This document shows positions 1 through 9,250 of a stretch of 64,000 bases of DNA, in pieces. The notes beneath the pieces were generated by a model. It did no database searches. It was not told where the DNA came from and worked only from the letters and a program-made list of their open reading frames with translations. The first letter of the stretch is position 1. Each line of letters starts with the position of its first letter. A program made the translations under genes and the position numbers. This DNA is from Alphaproteobacteria bacterium (GTDB lineage: Bacteria > Pseudomonadota > Alphaproteobacteria > Micavibrionales > Micavibrionaceae), in the NCBI GenBank assembly GCA_025451095.1, contig JANWLB010000049.1, positions 1 through 64,000 on the forward strand. Direction: 5' to 3'.

Positions 1-2
1 AG

Positions 3-1307
3 GATTTTTCCGAAGATACCTACCGCGTTCTGACGGCGGTGGACAGTGCGGTGATGGTTCTGGATGCCGCCAAGGGCATTGAGCCGCAGACGCTGAAACT
101 TTTTGAAGTCTGCCGCCTGCGCGATGTGCCGATCATGACCTTCATCAATAAAATGGACCGTGACGGGCGCGAGCCGCTTGAGCTTCTGGACGAGATCGAG
201 CAGAGGCTGGCGCTCGACGTCACGCCTGCCAGCTGGCCTATCGGCATGGGGCGGGATTTCCGCGGCTGTTATGATCTGCTGAATGACAAGCTGATACTGT
301 TCGATCGCACGAAAGGCGAGGCTCTAATTGAGGGCATTGAATGCAGCGGTCTGGATGATCCCAAACTGGACACGCTTCTCAACTCCGATCAGGCAGCGAA
401 ACTGCGCGAGGACGTGGATATGGTGCGTGGCCTGTGCAAGCCGTTTGATCTCCAGTCTTACCTTGAGGGGCATTTAAGCCCGGTCTTTTTTGGCAGCGCC
501 GTGAACAATTTCGGCGTACGGGAGCTTTTGGGCGGTATCGGGCGTTATGCACCGTCGCCGCGTCCGCAAAAGGCGGCCGAACGTGAAATCAGGCCATCAG
601 AGCCGAAAGTATCGGCCTTCATTTTCAAGATACAGGCCAACATGGATCCCAAGCACCGGGATCGCATCGCTTTCGCCCGGATATGTACGGGTCCTTTCAA
701 AAAGGGCATGAAGCTCAAGCATGTACGCAGCGGCAAGATTTTGCCGATGCATAGCCCCCTGATGTTCATGGCGCAGGACCGCGAGGCGGCGGAAGAAGCC
801 TTCCCCGGCGATATTATTGGCCTGCCCAACTACGGCAACCTGCGTATCGGCGATGCGTTGACGGAAGGAGAGGATCTGCATTTTACCGGCATTCCCAGCT
901 TCGCGCCCGAACTGATGCAGCGGGCGCGGCCAGACGATCCGCTGAAAGCCAAGCATTTGAGCCGCGCGCTGGAACAGCTGGCCGAGGAAGGGGCGGCGCG
1001 GATATTTAAGCCCGCGCTTGATTCGAACTGGATTGTCGGCGTCGTCGGGGCGCTGCAGTTCGACGTTCTGGCCGATCGCATCCGCACCGAATACGACGTA
1101 CCCGTGAAGTTTGAGGAAACGGCGCTTCATACAGCGCGCTGGATCTCGGCGGTCGATCCTCTGGCCCTGAAAAAATTTATGGATTCAAACCAGAGCGCGG
1201 TGGCCAACGATCACGATGGCGACCCGGTCTTCCTTGCCCGTAACGCCTGGCATTTGCAGGACGCGCAGGATAAAAACCCGGCTATCAGCTTTCGGGCGAC
1301 GAAATAA
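3..1307 (+). CDS. prfC: Peptide chain release factor 3 (5' truncated by window edge)
   Basis: Reading frame open from the window edge; translation EDTYRVLTAVDSAVMVLDAAKGIEPQTLKLFEVCRLRDVPIMTFINKMDRD is typical of RF3 GTPase, with RF3 C-terminal domain (GALQFDVLADRIRTEYDVPVKFE). Confidence 0.96.
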   Translation, partial: DFSEDTYRVLTAVDSAVMVLDAAKGIEPQTLKLFEVCRLRDVPIMTFINKMDRDGREPLELLDEIEQRLALDVTPASWPIGMGRDFRGCYDLLNDKLILFDRTKGEALIEGIECSGLDDPKLDTLLNSDQAAKLREDVDMVRGLCKPFDLQSYLEGHLSPVFFGSAVNNFGVRELLGGIGRYAPSPRPQKAAEREIRPSEPKVSAFIFKIQANMDPKHRDRIAFARICTGPFKKGMKLKHVRSGKILPMHSPLMFMAQDREAAEEAFPGDIIGLPNYGNLRIGDALTEGEDLHFTGIPSFAPELMQRARPDDPLKAKHLSRALEQLAEEGAARIFKPALDSNWIVGVVGALQFDVLADRIRTEYDVPVKFEETALHTARWISAVDPLALKKFMDSNQSAVANDHDGDPVFLARNAWHLQDAQDKNPAISFRATK

Positions 1308-1346
1308 ATCTTGCCTGTTTTCCGGGCGCCCTTTATCTGTTTTTTT

Positions 1347-2348
1347 ATGAATAAAGACATCATGCCCCTGCCGGTTATTCCGGTGATTGAGGATTGCCGC
1401 TCGCCCGCAGAGCTATTTCTGAAAGAGCGCGCCCGTGCGAAGGGGATGATTGATGCTGCCCGCAAATCGTTCGGGGGGACGCTGCTTGAAGTGGCGGGGT
1501 ACATATCACGCTGGTGGCTGGGCCGTGCATGTCCGCCCTATCATAATGAAATCGATATGGTGGCGCAGGAAACCGGCCATCGGAGCATTTACACACTCAA
1601 CTTGAGCTATGAATGGGGATGCACCACCACGGCCACCCCGGACCCGGAAGGCAAGGGTGTGCGTTTGTTTCGCACCCTCGACTGGCCCATGAAAGATATG
1701 GGCGACCAGATTGTACTGGCCCGGCATGAGGGCGCGGCCGGGCCTTATTGGAACATGGCGTATCCCGGATTCATTGGTGTGATTCAGGGTCTGGCGACAG
1801 GTCGTTTTGCAATTGCCATCAATCAGGCACCTGTTCATGACTTCGGCGTGGGTCTCGCGGGTGGCTGGATTCTCTCACGGATCAGAATGCACAAAAGTAC
1901 GGATATGCCGGCGACGATCCTTCTGCGGAAGGTTTTTGAGGAATGCGCTGATTATAAAGCGGCCGTTAAAATGCTGACGGAAACGCCTTTGTGTGTTCCG
2001 GCGATTTTTGTTGTCACGGGAACGAAGGCGGGTGAGCAGGCCATCGTTGAGCGTGAATGCCGGCAAGCCGTTATCCATCAAAACGCTGCGGCGTTGTGTG
2101 CCGGGAATCACTGGCTGAACGATCAGTGGAAGGGGCTGGTCCGCCCCACCCAGACGCATGAGCGGGTGGCGCATATGAACCGGCATCTGCCGCACCGGCA
2201 GGGAAATTTCGACTGGGTGGAGCCGCCGGTTCTCAATGTCCGCACCCGGCTGGCCTTTGAGGCCAATGCTGCTACCGGCCGTCTGAAACTCCGGGGCTGG
2301 GAAGACTGCCGGCCGGCAACGGCGCTGTTAAGTCTCGTCTGTAAATAA
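1347..2348 (+). CDS. Ntn-hydrolase family protein, acid ceramidase / NAAA / acyl-CoA:6-APA acyltransferase-like
   Basis: YEWGCTTT nucleophile region followed by RTLDWP and the MAYPGFIGVIQGLATGRFAIAINQAP pattern typical of linear-amide C-N hydrolases. ATG at 1347 preferred over the TTG at 1311. Confidence 0.7.
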   Translation: MNKDIMPLPVIPVIEDCRSPAELFLKERARAKGMIDAARKSFGGTLLEVAGYISRWWLGRACPPYHNEIDMVAQETGHRSIYTLNLSYEWGCTTTATPDPEGKGVRLFRTLDWPMKDMGDQIVLARHEGAAGPYWNMAYPGFIGVIQGLATGRFAIAINQAPVHDFGVGLAGGWILSRIRMHKSTDMPATILLRKVFEECADYKAAVKMLTETPLCVPAIFVVTGTKAGEQAIVERECRQAVIHQNAAALCAGNHWLNDQWKGLVRPTQTHERVAHMNRHLPHRQGNFDWVEPPVLNVRTRLAFEANAATGRLKLRGWEDCRPATALLSLVCK

Positions 2349-2452
2349 GTTATCAGATATTTCAATAAGATAAGGTCTCCTGCAGCCTGAAATTTATTGA
2401 CATAATATTTAGTTTGCGCTAGGATATCCGGACATATGAAAGGCAGGCCCAC

Positions 2453-3580
2453 GTGACGGATAGGCAGACAGATACCCAGGCGCAGGATTTGGAAGAGCAG
2501 GAACTGCCGGCTGAAGACGGCGAGGGTATTGTTCAGAACCCGCTAAGCAACATGGGCAGCATGATCGGCCACTGTCTGGCGTTTCTGGATATGCCACAGA
2601 GCACTTTTGACGACATTGTTGAGAATCCCTACTCACCGCTCCAAGAATCTTTATCCGATGTCGTTCGCCGGACCAGCAGTCACAGGCCCTATTCCCGGCA
2701 AGCTGTCAGGGATAATCTTTTTGATTACATGGCGAGCTATGGTGTGGCCGCGGTCATGGAAGGCCAGCGGCTCGACAGAATGAGCGGGAAGAAAAGAGGA
2801 TTGCAGATCAAGGAAAGCCGGCCGATTGAAAGCTGGTACAAAAAGCTGGATGTAATCGCCAAACTCTGCCCGGAAATTGTGATTCCCATTCTGGACAAGC
2901 TAATAAAAAATTTAGATCCCGATACATTAGATACCGATGTGGATGACTACCATAAGGAAAGGCAGCATTTTTCCATGATTCGGTCCGAGTATGAAATGGC
3001 TGATCTTCTGGCCGTTCTTTCGAGGAGCGATAGCGGGATGGAAGAATATTGCAGGACCAGGGGCGTAACCGAAGAGGAGCTGGAGGAACGTTTTCTGGCG
3101 GAGATGAGTCGCTATGTGGCCCAGATTCAGGACAGGGTACGTGAGTCCGAATCGGATGAGGAAAGCTTTTTTTATTCGCAATGGGCAAACAGAGAAATTG
3201 GGAAGGCGCTCTCAATCAATCCCGTTCTGGCGGCTGAATCCATTCGCCGCCGGCTCAATCCCCTGTCGCCGGCCTATCCCGAATCCCGGCAGGAGATGCT
3301 TGCCGTATGCAAGCAGGCCCTTGAAACCAGCCAGATTTTACAGAGAAAGGGCTATAATTATGATGCGGCGAATCTGGCGGCGGCTCTTGCTAACACGGCA
3401 GGAACGAAGCCGGGCGATAAAAATGGCCAGATTGTCCGTGAATATTTTACAGGCCTGATGAAGCAGTGGCATTCGGTTGTGGAAGCCCAGCCTGATCAAA
3501 GGCTGCGTGAGAAGGCGGAAGCTGTTTTACATGAATTTGAAACGCGGCAGAATGTAGCCCCTTTGTGTGCGCCGCAATAA
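2453..3580 (+). CDS. Hypothetical protein, helical, 375 aa
   Basis: Long ORF with GTG start and AAAGGCAGG upstream, followed by an intrinsic terminator; no family recognised. Confidence 0.7.
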   Translation: MTDRQTDTQAQDLEEQELPAEDGEGIVQNPLSNMGSMIGHCLAFLDMPQSTFDDIVENPYSPLQESLSDVVRRTSSHRPYSRQAVRDNLFDYMASYGVAAVMEGQRLDRMSGKKRGLQIKESRPIESWYKKLDVIAKLCPEIVIPILDKLIKNLDPDTLDTDVDDYHKERQHFSMIRSEYEMADLLAVLSRSDSGMEEYCRTRGVTEEELEERFLAEMSRYVAQIQDRVRESESDEESFFYSQWANREIGKALSINPVLAAESIRRRLNPLSPAYPESRQEMLAVCKQALETSQILQRKGYNYDAANLAAALANTAGTKPGDKNGQIVREYFTGLMKQWHSVVEAQPDQRLREKAEAVLHEFETRQNVAPLCAPQ

Positions 3581-3618
3581 AACATGAGGTCCCGGCGGCA
3601 GCCTAGGATCAGGGCATT

Positions 3619-3645
3619 AAAAAAGCGGGCTATTGGCCCGCTTTT
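3619..3645 (+). terminator. Intrinsic terminator
   Basis: AAAAAAGCGGGC-TATTG-GCCCGCTTTT, 7-bp GC-rich stem flanked by A and T runs. Confidence 0.85.
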
Positions 3646-3779
3646 AACATTCTGTGCAACGCCGGAGACCGTACGGGATCCCGGACCAGAGGCCCGGAGA
3701 CCTCCTCGGGGATGCAGGCCGTCGCCAGGCGGGCCAGTTGTTCTGCGTTGCTGAGGGTGTTGAATTCGGTGGTGGGCAT
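3630..3779 (-). CDS. Small hypothetical protein, 49 aa (MPTTEFNTLSNAEQLARLATACIPEEVSGPLVRDPVRSPALHRMLKAGQ)
   Basis: ORF absent from the supplied track (shorter than its cutoff). AAAGGA Shine-Dalgarno 9 nt upstream of ATG; stop codon lies in the terminator stem. Confidence 0.5.
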   Translation of the reverse strand: MPTTEFNTLSNAEQLARLATACIPEEVSGPLVRDPVRSPALHRMLKAGQ

Positions 3780-3914
3780 CGGCGTTAGTCCTTTCAAGAA
3801 ATAAATTACATTATGTACTCTATATTCCTATGAGCCAATTGTGACGCGCCAATGGTTTAAAGAAGGTTAATGGTGGGAATCTTTGTGAAGAAAATGTGAC
3901 GCGCTGCAGCGATT

Positions 3915-6239
3915 TTATTGCTCTGCAACAGGCTTTTTGAAACGCAGCACTCCAAGAATGTTTGAAAAGTCGTCATGCCAGGGGCGCCTGATAATATCAT
4001 CTCGGGGATCATGCCAGCCCGAATCACGAAACGGCGTCAGGGCTTTTTCATCGCGGGCCAGAATGGCGAATATTGAGCCCGTATAAGATATTTTAGTGCC
4101 TTCAATCCGGCCGGGCGCCTTGCTTTTGAACAGGACTTTTATGCCGGCGTTTCGGGCAATCCCCGTAATGACGGGTTCCAGATTAAGATGGCGGTTGGAG
4201 ATATTGATAGCAATCAGTCCGTCTTTATTGAGTTTTGTCAGATATAGATCGAAGGCTTCGGCAGTCAGGATGTGAACAGGAATATTGTCTGAGCTGAACG
4301 TATCCAGGAAAATCATGTCATAGCTATCGTCCGGGGCCCCGGCGATTTTCAGACGGGCATCACCCAGTGTGATCTTGTACCGGCTGCCGCAATTCGAAAG
4401 ATAGGTAAAAAGGAGAGGATTTTCCGCGATGGCGGCGACATCGGGGTCGATTTCGTAAAAATCGAAAAATCGATCATTGCGCGCGTAACAGGCTACGCTT
4501 CCCACACCCAGTCCCAGCACGGCGATTTTTTGCGGGCCTTTCTTTTTGTTCAGGATTTCAAAAATCTCACCCGCCGGGGTTGTCTTGTAATAATAAGTGA
4601 CAGGAATCATTTTATAGGCATCATCAAGCGGCTGGGCGCCGTGCAGTGTCGTGCCGTGCATGAATAGACGTACGCCGGAATCCTCCGCATCCGCCACTTT
4701 CAGGACGCCGAAGAAGTTGCGCTCCTGAAAAATCGGCTTGTGTCTGAAATTCCAGTTATTCATGGGTGTGGTCAGCAATATAAACGCTATGACCAGAGCA
4801 AAAGCCCAGCGCCTGTGATGCAATATGATCAGGCTTACGAACAGGAACAGCAGGCAGGCGATGACAGAGAAATTGATCCCGAAATCCAGCAGCAGGCGCA
4901 TAAGGCCTTCGGGAAACGCACCCTTTATATCCGGCTTGATCCCCAGCCCGCAAAGCACAGCCGCATATAAGAAGAGTGTGATTCCGGGCAGCAGCAGTAT
5001 CTTCACGATCGAGGCCGGATTTTTCCGGGAGAGTGTATCGGCAAGGGGTTTCCACGCGGCGCGCAGGGATTGCAAGCCGTCCGTGTGATAGCGCATGAAT
5101 GCGGACAGGGCCAGAACCAGACTATATTCATAGGGCAGAACGAAAATCAGAGGCGCTACCAGCGCATTGAACATACCGCCGAGCGCGCCGCCCGCTGACA
5201 TGATCAGGTAAAAGGCGGTCAGGTATTTCGTATTGGCCGGCTTCATGGCTGACAGCTGCATATGACATATCAGGGCTGTCAGGAAAAACAGGACAAGATG
5301 CAGCGTCAGCGTGAGCAGCGGATGGAGAAGGTTGCTGAAGAGAGAAATGGCGCTGACCATGAATACGGCCTGCCAGGTCAGCAATGTGCCCATTTTCACA
5401 AGAGCCCGGCGCGCGAAGGCGATGATGAAAGTGCTGACATATAACGCCAGCGGAAGTATCCAGAGCAAGGGGGTGGATGCCAGATCGGTGGTAATGAACG
5501 TCGTGACACCGAGCATCAGGCTTGATGGTATGAAGGAGAGAAGCAGCCAGGAGGCGATTTTCGCAGCGTCCGGCCTGTCATTTTTGTCCGCCGTCTGTGT
5601 TTGTGAAGCGATGTGATCGTGAGGCGCTTTACGGTCTACAAGCAACGCGCAGATTCCGGTCAGAGCGATCAGAGCGCCATATCCCGCAGCCCAGGCTGTG
5701 CTCTGGGTATGAACGGTCAGCAGCGGTTCTATGGCCACCGGATAGAGCAGGAGCGCGGTCATTGATCCCAGATTACTGGCGGCATAAAGGAAGTAAGGGC
5801 TGCCGGAGTCGGGATGCGGCGTGCGGGAAAACCAGTGCTGCAGAAGTGGAGCGGTTCCTGCAAGCACAAAAAAAGGCCCGCCGACGGCGGCCAGCATCAC
5901 GCCCAGTTGCCACAGACTCGGGTTGGCCGTGACAGGAGGCTGAAGCCCGGGCGGCAGGCCGACAGGCAGCGAGAGCAGCGCGAAGCTTAGCAGCAGGCCG
6001 ATATGCAGGAGACTTTGCCAGCCGATTTTCAGGCGGCTTGAAATCAGGTGAGCATAACCATAGCCCGCCAGCAGCAGGATCTGGAAGAAAACCATGGCGG
6101 TATTCCAGACGGCGGGAGCGCCGCCCAGCAGGGGCAGGAGCATCTTGCCAAAAAGGGGCTGAACAGCGAACAGCAAAAACGCACTGGCCAGAAGCGTGAC
6201 GGCATAGACGGGGACGTAAAGACGCAGAGGCGATCGCAT
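3915..6239 (-). CDS. Fused multi-TM membrane protein / spermidine synthase-like protein
   Basis: N-terminal half has many hydrophobic helices; C-terminal half has the SAM-binding/aminopropyltransferase pattern KIAVLGLGVGSVACYAR...FYEIDPDVAAIAE...ITLGDARLKIAG...YDMIFLDTFSSDNIPVHILTAEAF. Confidence 0.88.
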   Translation of the reverse strand: MRSPLRLYVPVYAVTLLASAFLLFAVQPLFGKMLLPLLGGAPAVWNTAMVFFQILLLAGYGYAHLISSRLKIGWQSLLHIGLLLSFALLSLPVGLPPGLQPPVTANPSLWQLGVMLAAVGGPFFVLAGTAPLLQHWFSRTPHPDSGSPYFLYAASNLGSMTALLLYPVAIEPLLTVHTQSTAWAAGYGALIALTGICALLVDRKAPHDHIASQTQTADKNDRPDAAKIASWLLLSFIPSSLMLGVTTFITTDLASTPLLWILPLALYVSTFIIAFARRALVKMGTLLTWQAVFMVSAISLFSNLLHPLLTLTLHLVLFFLTALICHMQLSAMKPANTKYLTAFYLIMSAGGALGGMFNALVAPLIFVLPYEYSLVLALSAFMRYHTDGLQSLRAAWKPLADTLSRKNPASIVKILLLPGITLFLYAAVLCGLGIKPDIKGAFPEGLMRLLLDFGINFSVIACLLFLFVSLIILHHRRWAFALVIAFILLTTPMNNWNFRHKPIFQERNFFGVLKVADAEDSGVRLFMHGTTLHGAQPLDDAYKMIPVTYYYKTTPAGEIFEILNKKKGPQKIAVLGLGVGSVACYARNDRFFDFYEIDPDVAAIAENPLLFTYLSNCGSRYKITLGDARLKIAGAPDDSYDMIFLDTFSSDNIPVHILTAEAFDLYLTKLNKDGLIAINISNRHLNLEPVITGIARNAGIKVLFKSKAPGRIEGTKISYTGSIFAILARDEKALTPFRDSGWHDPRDDIIRRPWHDDFSNILGVLRFKKPVAEQ

Positions 6240-6298
6240 TGAAATTCCTCAATTTTCTCATGAAGTTTATACTGTGATAGCCGATATTAAAAGGGCTG

Positions 6299-6328
6299 TT
6301 GAAAAAAGGACTTATACAGTACTATATA
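6299..6328 (+). promoter_or_regulatory. Putative promoter of the suf operon (TTGAAA-18-TATATA) followed by palindrome GGTATACC (6329-6336)
   Basis: -35/-10-like hexamers about 100 nt upstream of the Rrf2 gene, with an 8-bp palindrome abutting the -10. Confidence 0.45.
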
Positions 6329-6430
6329 GGTATACCGGAAAAGCTTGAAATCGGGGAAAGGCGTAGGCATTAATACGTACCGCTTTCGTACGATTTAGCC
6401 GGTGAAAACCCGGATGGAAAGGATTTGCGG

Positions 6431-6850
6431 ATGATCCGCCTCTCGCGATTAACGGATTATGCTGTCGTGGTTCTGGCCGAAATGGCGCGCCAGAATGGCG
6501 AGTTGCTGTCCGCGTCAACCCTGTCGGCGAAGACCGGCCTGCCGGAGCCGACAGTGGCCAAGGTGCTTAAACTTCTGGCGCGGAGCAACATTATTTTGTC
6601 GGTGCGCGGCGTGGCCGGCGGATACAGGCTGGAGCGCGATGCGGCGGAACTGCCCGTCACAGAAATCATTGCCGCGATGGAGGGTCCGATCACGCTGACC
6701 GCCTGTACAGAAGGAAGTCACGATAGTTGTGCTCTGGAAGGCGTGTGTGCCCTGAACGGGCGCTGGACGCCCGTGAACCGGGTGCTGCGCAACGCATTGT
6801 CTCAGGTTTCGCTGGCCGACATGGTGCCGGAAAGACGGCAGGGGAGGTAG
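6431..6850 (+). CDS. Rrf2-family SUF-system transcriptional regulator
   Basis: [19 protein letters not shown] winged-helix start and [15 protein letters not shown] cysteine cluster typical of Rrf2/IscR-like Fe-S regulators; located directly upstream of sufB. Confidence 0.93.
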   Translation: MIRLSRLTDYAVVVLAEMARQNGELLSASTLSAKTGLPEPTVAKVLKLLARSNIILSVRGVAGGYRLERDAAELPVTEIIAAMEGPITLTACTEGSHDSCALEGVCALNGRWTPVNRVLRNALSQVSLADMVPERRQGR

Positions 6851-6852
6851 TC

Positions 6853-8301
6853 ATGGCGGCGACAAAGGATACCATCCGTCAGGTGCAGGAGCGCGGCAAA
6901 TACGAAGCCGGGTTCGTCACGGATATTGAGTCCGAAAAGGCGCCCAAAGGTCTGAATGAGGATATTGTACGCTATATCTCGGCTAAAAAAGGCGAGCCGG
7001 AATGGCTTCTGGAGTGGCGTCTGAAAGCCTATGCGCAATGGCTGAAAATGCCGGAGCCGCGCTGGGCCAAGGTCGTTCACCCGGATATTGATTATCAGGG
7101 GGCCTATTATTATGCCGCGCCCAAAATGGCGAAGCGTCCCAAATCACTGGACGAGGTCGACCCACGGCTGCTGGAAACCTATGAAAAGCTGGGTGTTCCG
7201 TTGCGAGAGCGCGAAATACTGGCAGGCGTGGCCGTTGATGTCGTGTTTGACAGCGTGTCTGTGGCGACGACATTCAAGGAGGAGCTGAAAAAAGCAGGTG
7301 TTATTTTTTGCTCGATCAGTGATGCCGTACGTGAACATCCCGAACTGGTTCGCAAATATATGGGTTCGGTCGTTCCCTATCACGACAACAAGCACGCCTG
7401 TCTGAACAGCGCGGTATTTACAGACGGTTCTTTCGTCTATATCCCGCCGGGCGTGCGCTGCCCTATGGAGCTTTCGACCTATTTTCGTATCAACGAGCTG
7501 AATACGGGCCAGTTTGAACGCACTTTGATCATCGCAGACAAGGGCGCCTATGTCTCCTATCTCGAGGGCTGCACGGCGCCGATGCGTGACGAGCGGCAGA
7601 TGCACGCCGCCGTTGTTGAGCTGATCGCGCATGATGATGCCGAGATCAAGTATTCAACCGTCCAGAACTGGTATCCGGGCGATGAGCAGGGCAAAGGCGG
7701 CATTTATAATTTCGTGACCAAGCGCGGGCTGTGCGAGGGGCGCAACAGCAAGATTTCATGGACCCAGGTTGAAACGGGTTCCGCGATTACATGGAAATAC
7801 CCATCCTGCATTCTGAAAGGGGACAATTCGCAGGGAGAGTTCTACTCGGTGGCGATCACAAACAATTGCCAGCAGGCCGATACCGGCACCAAGATGATCC
7901 ATATCGGCCGCAACACACGCAGCCGTATCATTTCCAAGGGCATTGCGGCGGGCCGTTCGGACAGCACATACCGCGGCCTTGTAAAAATTATGCCCAAGGC
8001 CGAAGGGGCGCGAAACTTCACCCAGTGCGACTCGCTCCTGATTGGCGATGAGTGCGGGGCGCATACGGTGCCCTATATAGAGAGTAAAAATCCGTCAGCC
8101 ATGTGCGAGCATGAAGCGACCACGAGCCGGATTTCCGATGATCAGTTATTTTATTGCCTGCAGCGCGGCCTGTCGGCGGAGGAGGCAGTGGGTCTGATCG
8201 TCAACGGATTTTGCCGCGAAGTGCTGCAGAATCTCCCCATGGAATTCGCCGTCGAGGCACAGAAACTGGTGGGGATTAGCCTGGAGGGATCTGTTGGGTA
8301 A
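6853..8301 (+). CDS. sufB: Fe-S cluster assembly protein SufB
   Basis: Characteristic SufB sequence ([24 protein letters not shown]-like, [41 protein letters not shown]). Confidence 0.98.
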   Translation: MAATKDTIRQVQERGKYEAGFVTDIESEKAPKGLNEDIVRYISAKKGEPEWLLEWRLKAYAQWLKMPEPRWAKVVHPDIDYQGAYYYAAPKMAKRPKSLDEVDPRLLETYEKLGVPLREREILAGVAVDVVFDSVSVATTFKEELKKAGVIFCSISDAVREHPELVRKYMGSVVPYHDNKHACLNSAVFTDGSFVYIPPGVRCPMELSTYFRINELNTGQFERTLIIADKGAYVSYLEGCTAPMRDERQMHAAVVELIAHDDAEIKYSTVQNWYPGDEQGKGGIYNFVTKRGLCEGRNSKISWTQVETGSAITWKYPSCILKGDNSQGEFYSVAITNNCQQADTGTKMIHIGRNTRSRIISKGIAAGRSDSTYRGLVKIMPKAEGARNFTQCDSLLIGDECGAHTVPYIESKNPSAMCEHEATTSRISDDQLFYCLQRGLSAEEAVGLIVNGFCREVLQNLPMEFAVEAQKLVGISLEGSVG

Positions 8302-8509
8302 AAAGAAAATTAAGAAAATAGTCCGAGTTGTAGTGCTGCTTGGCGCAATGTGGTTTTTATTAAATGTCGTTAACATGGCTATGATACCGGCAACAGAAAA
8401 TTGGTCTTGGGAGCAAAGGGATTTTGATATCAAAAGTGGCTCTATCATCAGCATATTTTTATTTGTTATATTTTTTGGGTTGCCATTTTTAGGAAAGAAA
8501 AATGATTAA
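8294..8509 (+). CDS. Small two-TM membrane protein, 71 aa, within suf operon
   Basis: TTG start with GGAGGG Shine-Dalgarno; overlaps the sufB stop and the sufC start; two hydrophobic helices; noticeably AT-rich. Confidence 0.65.
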   Translation: MGKKKIKKIVRVVVLLGAMWFLLNVVNMAMIPATENWSWEQRDFDIKSGSIISIFLFVIFFGLPFLGKKND

Positions 8510-9248
8510 AATTAAAAATCTTCACGTCACGATTGACGGCAAGGAAATCCTCCGCGGGCTGGATCTGACGATCGGCGCGGGCGAGGTGCATGCCATCATG
8601 GGTCCGAACGGCTCCGGCAAGTCGACGCTGTCTTATGTTCTGTCTGGCCGCGAAGGCTATGATATTACGAAGGGCGAGGTGACGCTGAACGGCAAGGATC
8701 TTCTGGCCATGGCGCCGGAAGAGCGGGCGGCCGCCGGATTATTCCTGGCGTTCCAGTACCCGGTGGAGATTCCCGGCGTGCAGATGACAACGTTCCTGAA
8801 AACGGCGCTGAACAGCGTGCGCAAGCAGCGCGGCGAGAAAGAGCTGGACGCGCTGGAAATATTGAAGCTGGTCAAAAGCAAGGCACGCGTACTGGGAATC
8901 GACGATGAAATGCTCAAACGCGCGGTGAATACCGGTTTTTCCGGCGGCGAGAAAAAACGCGCTGAAGTGCTGCAGATGGCTGTGCTCGAGCCGTATTTTG
9001 CAATCCTCGATGAAACGGACAGCGGTCTGGATATTGATGCGCTGAAGGTTGTGGCCGATGGCGTTAACAGCATGCGCGCGCCGGATCGCGCGTTTCTGGT
9101 CATCACGCATTACCAGCGCCTGCTGGATTATATCGTTCCTGACAAGGTGCACATCCTGGCGGGCGGACGGATCATCCGTTCCGGCGGGCCGGATCTGGCG
9201 CGGGAGCTGGAGGAAAAAGGTTACGGTTCGTTCGTGGAGGCGGCATAA
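8502..9248 (+). CDS. sufC: Fe-S cluster assembly ATPase SufC
   Basis: ABC ATPase: GPNGSGKST Walker A, FSGGEKKRAEVLQMAVLEP signature, LDETDSGLDIDAL. Confidence 0.98.
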   Translation: MIKIKNLHVTIDGKEILRGLDLTIGAGEVHAIMGPNGSGKSTLSYVLSGREGYDITKGEVTLNGKDLLAMAPEERAAAGLFLAFQYPVEIPGVQMTTFLKTALNSVRKQRGEKELDALEILKLVKSKARVLGIDDEMLKRAVNTGFSGGEKKRAEVLQMAVLEPYFAILDETDSGLDIDALKVVADGVNSMRAPDRAFLVITHYQRLLDYIVPDKVHILAGGRIIRSGGPDLARELEEKGYGSFVEAA

Positions 9249-9250
9249 AA

